Assembly: GCF_963678635.1 (NCBI RefSeq)
Contig: NC_087071.1
Span: forward strand, 25,055,821-25,119,820
DNA: 64,000 nucleotides
DNA from: Symsagittifera roscoffensis
Taxonomy: Eukaryota; Xenacoelomorpha; Acoela; Convolutidae
Direction: 5' to 3'
Part shown: positions 11,257-22,808 of the stretch, one piece after another
How the letters are laid out: each line of letters begins with the position of its first letter
How positions within the stretch are numbered: the first letter of the stretch is position 1
The notes under the pieces: model-generated
Database searches by the model: none
The model's input: only the letters and a program-made list of their open reading frames with translations
What the model was told of the DNA's origin: nothing
Position numbers and translations under genes: made by a program

Positions 11257-12687
11257 CATAGAAGGAATCCGTTCGTGAAAGTGTTGAATTTTTCAAACAA
11301 GCTAGTCAAGCTCTGAATCTTAAATAGTTCAAGTTTATCTTACGCAGAATCGGTTTGCAAAAAGAATGAAGTTCCTAAGCAAGATATTCGAGCTTTGAAA
11401 ATTTGAATTCTTTTAAGTTTTTTCAAAGACGAAAACGGTTTGCGAAAAAGCTGAGATTTTTCAGCAATCAATTTGAGCTACGAAATTTTGAAACATTTCA
11501 AGATATATAAATGACAGAATCAGTTAGCAAAAAAATTTAATCGGTCAGCAAAAAAGTGTTATTTTTTATGCTAGCTTTTGGAACTTTGAAATTTTGAAAT
11601 ATAACAATTTATTTCATAGAAGGAATCCGTTCGTGAAAGTGTTGAATTTTTCAAACAAGCTAGTCAAGCTCTGAATCTTAAATAGTTCAAGTTTATCTTA
11701 CGCAGAATCGGTTTGCAAAAAGAATGAAGTTCCTAAGCAAGATATTCGAGCTTTGAAAATTTGAATTCTTTTAAGTTTTTTCAAAGACGAAAACGGTTTG
11801 CGAAAAAGCTGAGATTTTTCAGCAATCAATTTGAGCTACGAAATTTTGAAACATTTCAAGATATATAAATGACAGAATCAGCTAGCAAAAAAATTTAATC
11901 GGTCAGCAAAAAAGTGTTATTTTTTAAGCTAGCTTTTGGAACTTTGAAATTTTGAAATATAACAATTTATTTCATAGAAGGAATCCGTTCGTGAAAGTGT
12001 TGAATTTTTCAAGCAAGCTAGTCAAGCTCTGAATCTTAAATAGTTCAAGTTTATCATACGCAGAATCGGTTTGCAAAAAGAATGAAGTTCCTAAGCAAGA
12101 TATTCGAGCATTGAAAGTTTGAATTCTTTTAAGTTTTTTCAAAGACGAAAACGGTTTGCTAAAAAGCTGAGATTTTTCAGTAATCAATTTGAGCTACGAA
12201 ATTTTAAAATATTTCAAGATATATAAATGACAGAATCAGTTAGCAAAAAAGTGTAATCGGTCAGCAAAAAAGTGTTATTTTTTAAGCTAGCTTTTGGATC
12301 TTTGAAATTTTGAAATATAACAATTTATTTCATAGAAGGAATCCGTTCGTGAAAGTGTTGAATTTTTCAAGCAAGCTAGTCAAGCTCTGAATCTTAAATA
12401 GTTCAAGTTTATCATACGCAGAATCGGTTTGCAAAAAGAATGAAGTTCCTAAGCAAGATATTCGAGCTTTGAAAGTTTGAATTCTTTTAAGTTTTTTCAA
12501 AGACAAAAACGGTTTGCGAAAAAGCTGAGATTTTTCAGCAATCAATTTGAGCTACGAAATTTTGAAATATTTCAAGATATATAAATGACAGAATCAGTTA
12601 GCAAAAAAGTGTAATCTGTCAGCAAAAAATGTTATTTTTTAAGCTAGCTTTTGGAGCTTTGAAACTTTGAAAACTAACAAGTTATTT
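11257..12687. repeat. Four similar units of 357-358 bp
   Basis: Anchors at 11257, 11615, 11973, 12331 and 12688 give 358, 358, 358 and 357 bp. All share AACAATTTATTTCATAG, TTCAAGTTTATC (two bases short in B, which explains 358 rather than 359), ACGCAGAATCGGTTTGC and TTCTTTTAAGTTTTTTC. The first two also share TTATCTTACGCAG and CAAACAAGCTAG and are nearly identical. Units of the same family lie at 1,376, 8,071, 9,147 and 9,484, so a variant family occurs both clustered and scattered. Confidence 0.85.
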
Positions 12688-13383
12688 CATAGAAGGAATC
12701 CGTTCGTGGAATTGTTGTATTTTTCGCGCAAGCTAGTCAAGCTCTGATTATTAATTAGTTCAAATTATATCATACGCAGAATTGGTTCCCAGAAAGAATA
12801 GAGTTTTTAAGCAAGCTATTCGAGCTTTGAAAGTTTGAATTCTTTCAATTTTCTTCAAATACGAATACGGTTTGCGAAAAAGCTGAGATGTTTCAGCTAT
12901 CAATTTGAGCACGAAATCTTTGAAATTTTTCAAGTTGTATAAATGACAGAATCGGTTAGCAAAAAAGTGTAATTTTTTAAGCTAGTTCTTGGAGCTTTGA
13001 AACTTTGAAATATATTAAGTTAGTTCATAGAAAGATTCCGTTCGTGGAAGTGTTGAACTTTTCAAGCAAGCTAATCAAGCTCTGAATCTTAAATAGCTCA
13101 AGTTATATCATACGCGGAATCGGTTCGCAAAAAAATGAAGTTCCTAAGCAAGATATTCGAGCTTTGAAAGTTTGAATTCTTTCAAGTTTTTTCAAAGTTG
13201 AAAACGGTTTGCGAAAAAGCTGAGATTTTTCAGCAATCAGTTTGAGCTACAAAATTTTGAAATATTTTGAGTTATATAAATGACAGAATCGGTTAGCAAA
13301 AAAGTGTAATCGGTCAGCAAAAAATTGTAATTTTTTACGCTAGCTTTTGGAGCTTTGAAACTTTGAAATCTAACAAGTTATTT
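12688..13383. repeat. Short unit followed by long unit (transition)
   Basis: Spacings are 338 and 358 bp. The unit at 12,688 begins with TTGTTGTATTTTTCGCGC and CTGATTATTAATTAG, like the units near 1,734 and 7,352, then has short-type C and D. The next unit carries the rare CAAAGTTGAAAACGG in C. No local periodicity is visible; the stretch links the 358-bp family on its left with the 359-bp run on its right. Confidence 0.75.
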
Positions 13384-14798
13384 CATAGAAGGAATTCGTT
13401 CGTGGAAGTGTTGAATTTTTCAAGCAAGCTAGTCAAGCTCTGAATCTTAAATAGCTCAAGTTATATCATACGCGGAATGGGTTCGCAAAAGGAATGAAGT
13501 TCCTAAGCAAGATACTCGAGCTTTGAAAGTTTGAATTCTTTCAAGTTTTTCCAAAGACGAAAACGGTTTGCGAAAAAGCTGAGAATTTTCAGCAATCAAT
13601 TTGAGCTACAAAATTTTGAAATATTTCGAGTTATATAAATGACAGAATCGGTTAGCAAAAAAGTGTAATCGGTCAGCAAAAAAGTGTAATTTTTTAGGCT
13701 AGCTTTTGGAGCTTTGAAACTTTGAAAACTAACAAGTTATTTCATAGAAGGAATTCGTTCGTGGAAGTGTTGAATTTTTCAAGCAAGCTAGTCAAGCTCT
13801 GAATCTTAAACAGCTCAAGTTATATCATACGCGGAATCGAATCGCAAAAAGAATGAAGTTCCTAAGCAAGATTATCGAGCTTTGAAAGTTTGAATTCTTT
13901 CAAGTTTTTCCAAAGACGAAAACGGTTTGCGAAAAAGCTGAGAATTTTCAGCAATCAATTTGAGCTACACAATTTTGAAATATTTCGAGTTATATAAATG
14001 ACAGAATCGGTTAGCAAAAAAGTGTAATCGGTCAGCAAAAAAGTGTAATTTTTTAGGCTAGCTTTTGGAGCTTTGAAACTTTGAAAACTAACAAGTTATT
14101 TCATAGAAGGAATTCGTTCGTGGAAGTGTTGAATTTTTCAAGCAAGCTAGTCAAGCTCTGAATCTTAAACAGCTCAAGTTATATCATACGCGGAATCGAA
14201 TCGCAAAAAGAATGAAGTTCCTAAGCAAGATTATCGAGCTTTGAAAGTTTGAATTCTTTCAAGTTTTTCCAAAGACGAAAACGGTTTGCGAAAAAGCTGA
14301 GAATTTTCAGCAATCAATTTGAGCTACACAATTTTGAAATATTTCGAGTTATATAAATGACAGAATCGGTTAGCAAAAAAGTGTAATCGGTCAGCAAAAA
14401 AGTGTAATTTTTTAGGCTAGCTTTTGGAGCTTTGAAACTTTGAAAACTAACAAGTTATTTCATAGAAGGAATTCGTTCGTGGAAGTGTTGAATTTTTCAA
14501 GCAAGCTAGTCAAGCTCTGAATCTTAAACAGCTCAAGTTATATCATACGTGGAATCGGTTCGCAAAAAGAATGAAGTTCCTTAGCAAAATTATCGAGCTT
14601 TGAAAGTTTGAATTCTTTCAAGTTTTTCCAAAGACAAAAACGATTTGCGAAAAAGCTGAGAATTTTCAGCAATCAATTTGAGCTACAAAATTTTGAAATA
14701 TTTCGAGTTATTTAAATGACAGAATCGATTAGCAAAAAAGTGTAATTTTTTAAGCTAGCTGTTGCAGCTTTGAAACTTTGAAATCTAACAAGTTATTT
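13384..14798. repeat. Three exact 359-bp units and a closing short unit
   Basis: Anchors at 13384, 13743, 14102, 14461 and 14799 give 359, 359, 359 and 338 bp. The units share CAAGTTTTTCCAAAGAC and GAGAATTTTCAGC in C, and TTTTTTAGGCTAGC at the D/A boundary. Two successive units (13,743 and 14,102) carry GGAATCGAATCGCAAAAAG and AAGATTATCGAGC and look almost identical, pointing to a recent single-unit amplification. Confidence 0.87.
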
Positions 14799-16525
14799 CA
14801 CAGAAGGAATGCGTTCGTGGAATTGTTGAATTTTTCACGCAAACTAGTCAAGCTCTGAATCTTAAATAGTTCAAGTTATATCACACGCGGAATTGTTTCG
14901 CAGAAAGAATAGATTTTTTGAGCAAACTAATCGAGCTTTGAAAGTTCGAATTCTTTCAATTTTCTTCAAATACCAATACGGCTTGCGAAAAAGCTGAGAT
15001 GTTTCAGCTATCAGTTTGAGCACAAAATCTTTAAATTTTTCAAGTTATATAAATGACAGAATCGGTTAGCAAAAAAGTGTAATTTTTTAAGCCAGCTTTT
15101 GGAGCTTTGAAAATTTGAAATATAACAAGTTATTTCATAGAAGGAATCCGTTCGTGGAAGTGTTGAATTTTTCAAGCAAGCTAGTCTGAATCTTAAATAG
15201 TTCAAGTTATATCATACGCGGAATCGGTTCGCAAAAAAAATGAAGTTCGCAAGCAAGTTATTCGAGCTTTGAAAGTTGGAATTCATTCAAGTTTTTTCAA
15301 ATACGAATACGGTTTGCGAAAAAGCTGAGATTTTTCAGCAATCAGTTTGAGCTACAAAATTTTGAAATATTTCGAGTTATATAAATGACAGAATCGGTTA
15401 GCAAAAAAGTGTAATCGGTCAGCAAAAATGTGTAATTTTTTAAGCTAGCTTTAAGAGCTTTGAAATTTTGAAACATAACAAGTTATTTCATAGAAGAAAT
15501 CCGTTCGTGGAAGTGTTGAATTTTTCAAGCAAGCTAGTCTGAATCTTAAATAGTTCAAGTTATATCACACGCGGAATTGTTTCGCAGAAAGAATAGATTT
15601 TTTGAGCAAACTAATCGAGCTTTGAAAGTTCGAATTCTTTCAATTTTCTTCAAATACCAATACGGCTTGCGAAAAAGCTGAGATGTTTCAGCTATCAGTT
15701 TGAGCACAAAATCTTTAAATTTTTCAAGTTATATAAATGACAGAATCGGTTAGCAAAAAAGTGTAATTTTTTAAGCCAGCTTTTGGAGCTTTGAAAATTT
15801 GAAATATAACAAGTTATTTCATAGAAGGAATCCGTTCGTGGAAGTGTTGAATTTTTCAAGCAAGCTAGTCTGAATCTTAAATAGTTCAAGTTATATCATA
15901 CGCGGAATCGGTTCGCAAAAAAAATGAAGTTCGCAAGCAAGTTATTCGAGCTTTGAAAGTTGGAATTCATTCAAGTTTTTTCAAATACGAATACGGTTTG
16001 CGAAAAAGCTGAGATTTTTCAGCAATCAGTTTGAGCTACAAAATTTTGAAATATTTCGAGTTATATAAATGACAGAATCGGTTAGCAAAAAAGTGTAATC
16101 GGTCAGCAAAAATGTGTAATTTTTTAAGCTAGCTTTAAGAGCTTTGAAATTTTGAAACATAACAAGTTATTTCATAGAAGAAATCCGTTCGTGGAAGTGT
16201 TGAATTTTTCAAGCAAGCTAGTCTGAATCTTAAATAGTTCAAGTTATATCATACGCGGAATCGGTTCGCAAAAAGAATGAAGTTCGTAAGCAAGTTATTC
16301 GAGCTTTGAAAGTTGGAATTCATTCAAGTTTTTTCAAATACGAATACGGTTTGCGAAAAAGCTGAGATTTTTCAGCAATCAGTTTGAGCTACAAAATTTT
16401 GAAATATTTCGAGTTATATAAATGACAGAATCGGTTAGCAAAAAAGTGTAATCGGTCAGCAAAAAAGTGTAATTTTTTACGCTAGCTTGTGGAGCTTTGA
16501 AACTTTGAAATCTAACAAGTTATTT
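14799..16525. repeat. 684-bp dimer array with a 6-bp deletion marker
   Basis: Spacings are 337, 353, 331, 353 and 353 bp. A 684-bp segment is repeated almost exactly: B-D features at 15,011-15,205 recur at 15,695-15,889. The short lengths come from loss of six bases at the A/B boundary, where GCTAGTCAAGCTCTGAATC becomes GCTAGTCTGAATC; this occurs near 15,182, 15,535, 15,866 and 16,219. Other shared marks are AAATGAAGTTCGCAAGCAAG and GTTGGAATTCATTCAAG. A third, partial copy with GTTCGTAAGC follows near 16,281. Confidence 0.88.
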
Positions 16526-17217
16526 CATAGAAGGAATCCGTTCGTGGAATTGTTGAATTTTTCACGCAAGATGGTCAAGCACTGAATCTTAAATAGTTCA
16601 AATTATATCATACGCGGAATGGGTTCGCAGAAAGAATAGAGTTTTTAAGCAAGCTATTCGAGCTTTGAAAGTTTGAATTCTTTCAATTTTCTTCAAATAC
16701 GAATACGGTTTGCGAAATAGCTGAGATATTTCAGCTATCAATTTGAGCACGAAATCTTTGAAATTTTTCAAGTTATAAATGACAATATCGGTCGGCAAAA
16801 AAGTGTAATTTTTTAAACCAGCTTTTGGAGCTTTGAAAGAATGAAATATAACAAGTTTTTTCATGAAAGGAATCCGTTCGTGGAAGTGTTGAATTTTTCA
16901 AGCAAGCTAAACAAGCTCTGAATCTTAAAAAGTTCAAAATATATCATACGCGGAATCGGTTCGCAAAAAGAATGAAGTTCCTAAACAAAATAGTCGAGCT
17001 TTGAAAGTTTGAATTCTTTCAAGTTTTTTCAAAGACGAAAATGGTTTGCAAAAAAGCTGAGATTTTTGAGCAATCAAATTGAGCTACGAAATTTTGAAAA
17101 ATTTCCAATTATAAAAATGACAGAATCGGTTAGCAAAAAAGTGTAATCGGTCAGCAAAAAAGTGTAATTTTTTAAGCTAGCTTTTGGAGCTTTGAAACTT
17201 TGAAATATAAGTTAATT
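16526..17217. repeat. Two-unit lead-in, partly copied 3.67 kb downstream
   Basis: Spacings are 336 and 356 bp. The anchor at 16,862 reads CATGAAAGG. From there the sequence, with CAAGCTAAACAAGCTCTG and AAAAAGTTCAAAATATATC, recurs from 20,535 at an offset of 3,673 bp, rising to 3,676 because three bases (ACA or CAA) are missing near 17,209 in this copy. The unit at 16,526 carries AAGATGGTCAAGCACTG and is not closely matched elsewhere in the window. Confidence 0.8.
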
Positions 17218-19997
17218 CATAGAAGGAATCCGTTCGTGGAATTGTTGAATTTTTCTCGTAAGCTAGTCAAGCTCTGAATCTTAAATAGTTCAAGTTATAT
17301 CATACGCGGAATTGGTTCGCAGAAAGAATAGAGTTTTAAAGCAAGCTTTTCGAGCTTTGAAAGTTTGAATTCTTTCAATTTTCTTCAAATACGAATACGG
17401 TTTGCGAAAAAAAGCTGAGATGTTTCAGCTACCAATTTGAGAACGAAATCTTTGAAGTTTTTCAAGTTATATAAATGACAGAATCGGTTAGAAAGTGTAA
17501 CTTTGTAAGCTAGCTTTTGGAGCTTTGAAACTTTGAAATATATCAGGTTATTTCATAGAAGGAATCCGTTCGTGGAAGAGTTGAACTTTTCAAGCAAGCT
17601 ATTTAAGCTCTAAATCTTAAAAAGCTCAAGTTAAATCATACGCGGAATCGGTTCGCAAAAAAAATGAAGTTCCTAAGCAAAATATTCGAGCTTTGAAAGT
17701 TTGAATTCTATCAAGTTTTTTCAAAGACGAAAACGGTTTGCAAAAAAGCTGAGATTTTTCAGCAATCAATTTGAGCTACGAAAATTTGAAATCTTTCGAG
17801 TTATATAAATGACAGAATCGGTTAGCAAAAAAGTTTAACCGGTCAGCAAAAAAGTGTAATTTTTTATGCTAGCTTTTGGAGCTTTGATACTTAGAAATCT
17901 AACAAGTTATTTCATAGAAGGAATCCGTTCGTGGAATTGTTGAATCTTTCTCGTAAGCTAGTCAAGCTCTGAATCTTAAATAGTTCAAGTTATATCATAC
18001 GCGGAATTGGTTCGCAGAAAGAATAGAGTTTTAAAGCAAGCTATTCGAGCTTTGAAAGTTTGAATTCTTTCAATTTTCTTCAAATACGAATACGGTTTGC
18101 GAAAAAAAGCTGAGATGTTTCAGCTACCAATTTGAGAACGAAAACTTTGAAGTTTTTCAAGTTATATAAATGACAGAATCGGTTAGAAAGTGTAACTTTG
18201 TAAGCTAGCTTTTGGAGCTTTGAAACTTTGAAATATATCAGGTTATTTCATAGAAGGAATCCGTTCGTGGAAGAGTTGAACTTTTCAAGCAAGCTATTTA
18301 AGCTCTAAATCTTAAAAAGCTCAAGTTAAATCATGCGCGGAATCGGTTTGCAAAGAAAATGAAGTTCCTAAGCAAAATATTCGAGCTTTGAAAGTTTGAA
18401 TTCTATCAAGTTTTTTCAAAGACGAAAACGGTTTGCAAAAAAGCTGAGATTTTTCAGCAATCAATTTGATCTACGAAAATTTGAAATCTTTCGAGTTATA
18501 TAAATGACAGAATCGGTTAGCAAAAAAGTTTAACCGGTCAGCAAAAAAGTGTAATTTTTTATGCTAGCTTTTGGCGCTTTGATACTTAGAAATCTAACAA
18601 GTTATTTCATAGAAGGAATCCGTTCGTGGAATTGTTGAATTTTTCTCGTAAGCTAGTCAAGCTCTGAATCTTAAATAGTTCAAGTTATATCATACGCGGA
18701 ATTGGTTCGCAGAAAGAATAGAGTTTTAAAGCAAGCTATTCGAGCTTTGAAAGTTTGAATTCTTTCAATTTTCTTCAAATACGAATACGATTTGCGAAAA
18801 AAAGCTGAGATGTTTCAGCTACCAATTTGAGAACGAAAACTTTGAAGTTTTTCAAGTTATATAAATGACAGAATCGGTTAGAAAGTGTAACTTTGTAAGC
18901 TAGCTTTTGGAGCTTTGAAACTTTGAAATATATCAGGTTATTTCATAGAAGGAATCCGTTCGTGGAAGAGTTGAACTTTTCAAGCAAGCTATTTAAGCTC
19001 TAAATCTTAAAAAGCTCAAGTTAAATCATGCGCGGAATCGGTTTGCAAAAAAAATGAAGTTCCTAAGCAAAATATTCGAGCTTTGAAAGTTTGAATTCTA
19101 TCAAGTTTTTTCAAAGACGAAAACGGTTTGCAAAAAAGCTGAGATTTTTCAGCAATCAATTTGAGCTACGAAAATTTGAAATCTTTCGAGTTATATAAAT
19201 GACAGAATCGGTTAGCAAAAAAGTTTAACCGGTCAGCAAAAAAGTGTAATTTTTTATGCTAGCTTTTGGAGCTTTGATACTTAGAAATCTAACAAGTTAT
19301 TTCATAGAAGGAATCCGTTCGTGGAATTGTTGAATTTTTCTCGTAAGCTAGTCAAGCTCTGAATCTTAAATAGTTCAAGTTATATCATACGCGGAATTGG
19401 TTCGCAGAAAGAATAGAGTTTTAAAGCAAGCTATTCGAGCTTTGAAAGTTTGAATTCTTTCAATTTTCTTCAAATACGAATACGGTTTGCAAAAAAAAGC
19501 TGAGATGTTTCAGCTACCAATTTGAGAACGAAAACTTTGAAGTTTTTCAAGTTATATAAATGACAGAATCGGTTAGAAAGTGTAACTTTGTAAGCTAGCT
19601 TTTGGAGCTTTGAAACTTTGAAATATATCAGGTTATTTCATAGAAGGAATCCGTTCGTGGAAGAGTTGAACTTTTCAAGCAAGCTATTTAAGCTCTAAAT
19701 CTTAAAAAGCTCAAGTTAAATCATGCGCGGAATCGGTTTGCAAAAAAAATGAAGTTCCTAAGCAAAATATTCGAGCTTTGAAAGTTTGAATTCTATCAAG
19801 TTTTTTCAAAGACGAAAACGGTTTGCAAAAAAGCTGAGATTTTTCAGCAATCAATTTGAGCTACGAATCTTTGAAATCTTTCAAGTTATATAAATGACAG
19901 AATCGGTTAGCAAAAAAGTGTAATCGGTCAGCAAAAAAGTGTAATTTCTTAAGCTAGCTTTTGGAGCTTTGAAACTTTGAAATATATTAGGTTATTT
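17218..19997. repeat. Four tandem copies of a 695-bp short+long dimer
   Basis: Anchor spacings alternate 336, 359, 336, 359, 336, 359, 336, 359, giving 2,780 bp in four copies of exactly 695 bp. Diagnostic variants repeat at the same spacing: TTTCTCGTAAGC at 17,253, 17,948, 18,643 and 19,338; GGTTAGAAAGTGTAAC in the short unit; GTTTAACCGGTCAGC and TTTGATACTTAGAAATC in the long unit. Copies differ by only a few scattered bases, such as TTGGCGC at 18,572 and ACGATTTGCG at 18,787. The fourth copy changes near 19,866, where GAATCTTTGAAATC replaces GAAAATTTGAAATC. Confidence 0.93.
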
Positions 19998-22619
19998 CAT
20001 AGAAGGAATCCGTTCGTGGAAGTGTTGAAATTTTCAAGGAAGCTTTTCAAGCTCTGAATCTTAAAAAGTTCAAGTTATATCATACGCGGAGTCGGTTCGC
20101 AAAAAGAATGAAGTTCCTAAGCAAAATATTCGAGCTTTGAAAGTTTGAACTCTTTCAAGTTTTTTCTGAGACGAAAACGGTTTGCAAAAAAGCTGAGATT
20201 TTTCAGCAATCAATTTGAGCAACGAAACTTTGAAATATTTCAAATTATAAAAATGACAGAATCAGTTAGCAAAAAAGTGTAATCGGTCAGCAAAAAAGTG
20301 TAATTTCTTAAGCTAGCTTTTGGAGCTTTGAAACTTTGAAATAAAGCAAGTTAATTCATAGAAGGAATCCGTTCGTGGAATTGTTGAATTTTTCACGCAA
20401 GCTAGTCAAGCTCTGAATCTTAAAGAATTCAAGTTATATCATACGCGGAATTGGTTCGCCGAAAGAATAGAGTTTTAAAGCAAGCTATTCGAGCTTTGAA
20501 AGTTTGAATTATTTCAATTTTCTTCAAGTTTTTTCATGAAAGGAATCCGTTCGTGGAAGTGTTGAATTTTTCAAGCAAGCTAAACAAGCTCTGAATCTTA
20601 AAAAGTTCAAAATATATCATACGCGGAATCGGTTCGCAAAAAGAATGAAGTTCCTAAACAAAATAGTCGAGCTTTGAAAGTTTGAATTCTTTCAAGTTTT
20701 TTCAAAGACGAAAACGGTTTGCAAAAAAGCTGAGATTTTTGAGCAATCAAACTGAGCTACGAAATTTTGAAAAATTTCCAATTATAAAAATGACAGAATC
20801 GGTTAGCAAAAAAGTGTAATCGGTCAGCAAAAAAGTGTAATTTTTTAAGCTAGCTTTTGGAGCTTTGAAACTTTGAAATATAACAAGTTAATTCATAGAA
20901 GGAATCCGTTCGTGGAATTGTTGAATTTTTCTCGTAAGCTAGTCAAGCTCTGAATCTTAAATAGTTCAAGTTATATCATACGCGGAATTGGTTCGCAGAA
21001 AGAATAGAGTTTTAAAGCAAGCTATTCGAGCTTTGAAAGTTTGAATTCTTTCAATTTTCTTCAAATACGAATACGGTTTGCGAAAAAAAGCTGAGATGTT
21101 TCAGCTACCAATATGAGAACGAAAACTTTGAAGTTTTCAAGTTATATAAATGACAGAATCGGTTAGAAAGTGTAACTTTGTAAGCTAGCTTTTGGAGCTT
21201 TGAAACTTTGAAATATATCAGGTTATTTCATAGAAGGAATCCGTTCGTGGAAGAGTTGAACTTTTCAAGCAAGCTATTTAAGCTCTAAATCTTAAAAAGC
21301 TCAAGTTAAATCATACGCGGAATCGGTTCGCAAAAAAAATGAAGTTCCTAAGCAAAATATTCGAGCTTTGAAAGTTTGAATTCTATCAAGTTTTTTCAAA
21401 GACGAAAACGGTTTGCAAAAAAGCTGAGATTTTTCAGCAATCAATTTGAGCTACGAATCTTTGAAATCTTTCAAGTTATATAAATGACAGAATCGGTTAG
21501 CAAAAAAGTGTAATCGGTCAGCAAAAAAGTGTAATTTCTTAAGCTAGCTTTTGGAGCTTTGAAACTTTGAAATATATTAGGTTATTTCATAGAAGGAATC
21601 CGTTCGTGGAAGTGTTGAATTTTTCAAGGAAGCTTTTCAAGCTCTGAATCTTAAAAAGTTCAAGTTATATCATACGCGGAGTCGGTTCGCAAAAAGAATG
21701 AAGTTCCTAAGCAAAATATTCGAGCTTTGAAAGTTTGAACTCTTTCAAGTTTTTTCAAAGACGAAAACGGTTTGCAAAAAAGCTGAGATTTTTCAGCAAT
21801 CAATTTGAGCAACGAAACTTTGAAATAATTCAAATTATAAAAATGACAGATTCAGTTAGCAAAAAAGTGTAATCGGTCAGCAAAAAAGTGTAATTTCTTA
21901 AGCTAGCTTTTGGAGCTTTGAAACTTTGAAATAAAGTAAGTTAATTCATAGAAGGAATCCGTTCGTGGAATTGTTGAATTTTTCACGCAAGCTGGTCAAG
22001 CTCTGAATCTTAAAGAATTCAAGTTATATCATACGCGGAATTGGTTCGCCGAAAGAATAGAGTTTTAAAGCAAGCTATTCGAGCTTTGAAAGTTTGAATT
22101 ATTTCAATTTTCTTCAAATACGAATACGGTTTGCGAAAAGCTGAGATGTTTCAGCTATCAATTTGAGCACGAAATCTTTGAAGTTTTTCAAGTTATATAA
22201 ATGACAGAATCGGTTAGCAAAAATGTGTAATTTTTTAAGCTAGCTTTTGGAGCTTTGAAATTTTGAATTACAACAAGTTATTTCATCGAAGGAATCCGTT
22301 CGTGGAAGTGTCGAAGTTTTCAAGCAAGCTAGTCAAGCTCTGAATCTTAAACAGTTCAAGTTAAATCATACGCGGAATCGGTTCGCAAAAAGAATGCAGT
22401 TCCTAAGCAAGATATTCGAGCTTTGAAAATGAATTCTTTCAAGTTTTTTCAAAGACGAAAATGGTTTGCGAAAAAGCTGAGATTTTTCAGCAATCAATTT
22501 GAGCTACGAATTTTTGAAATATTTCAAATTAAAAAAATGACAGAATCGGTTAGCAAAAAAGTGTTATTTTTTAAGCTAGCTTTTGGAGCTTTATAACTTT
22601 GAAATATAACAAGTTAATT
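19998..22619. repeat. 1,590-bp segmental duplication of satellite units
   Basis: Spacings are 359, 178, 359, 335, 359, 359, 337 and 336 bp. The anchors at 19,639, 19,998 and 20,357 correspond to 21,229, 21,588 and 21,947, an offset of 1,590 bp. The marker TTTTCAAGGAAGCTTTTC occurs at 20,031 and 21,621. The first copy breaks off within subunit C near 20,527 and is joined to a copy of the 16,862 segment; the second continues normally through C. The period is the sum 359 + 359 + 178 + 359 + 335. Confidence 0.86.
20357..20534. repeat. 178-bp fused unit (C joined to A)
   Basis: The unit runs normally through A, B and the first part of C, then CAATTTTCTTCAA joins GTTTTTTCATGAAAGG from the end of a subunit A near 20,526. 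The rest of C, all of D and the start of the next A are missing. Unlike the 189-bp units, the join is roughly 10 bp out of strict subunit register. A TTCAAGTTTTTTC stretch resembling both partners spans the join and may have guided it. Confidence 0.8.
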
Positions 22620-22808
22620 CATAGAAGGAATCCGTTCGTAGAAATGTTGAATTTTTCACGCAAGCTAGTCAAGCTCTGAATCTTAAATAGTTCAAGTTAT
22701 ATCATACGCGGAATTGGTTCGCAAAAAGGTGTAATCGGTCAGCAAAAAAGTCTAATTTTTTAAGCTAGCTTTTGGAGCTTTGAAATTTTGAAATATAACA
22801 AGTTATTT
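22620..22808. repeat. 189-bp unit, second kind of B/D junction
   Basis: Subunit B is complete to GAATTGGTTCGCAAAAA and then passes into the second D box as GGTGTAATCGGTCAGC. The join lies about 20 bp or more further along the subunit than in the unit at 3,844, yet the unit length is the same. That is expected only if both joins are in subunit register. The same junction recurs at 25,351, 25,540, 26,067 and 26,256. Confidence 0.82.
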
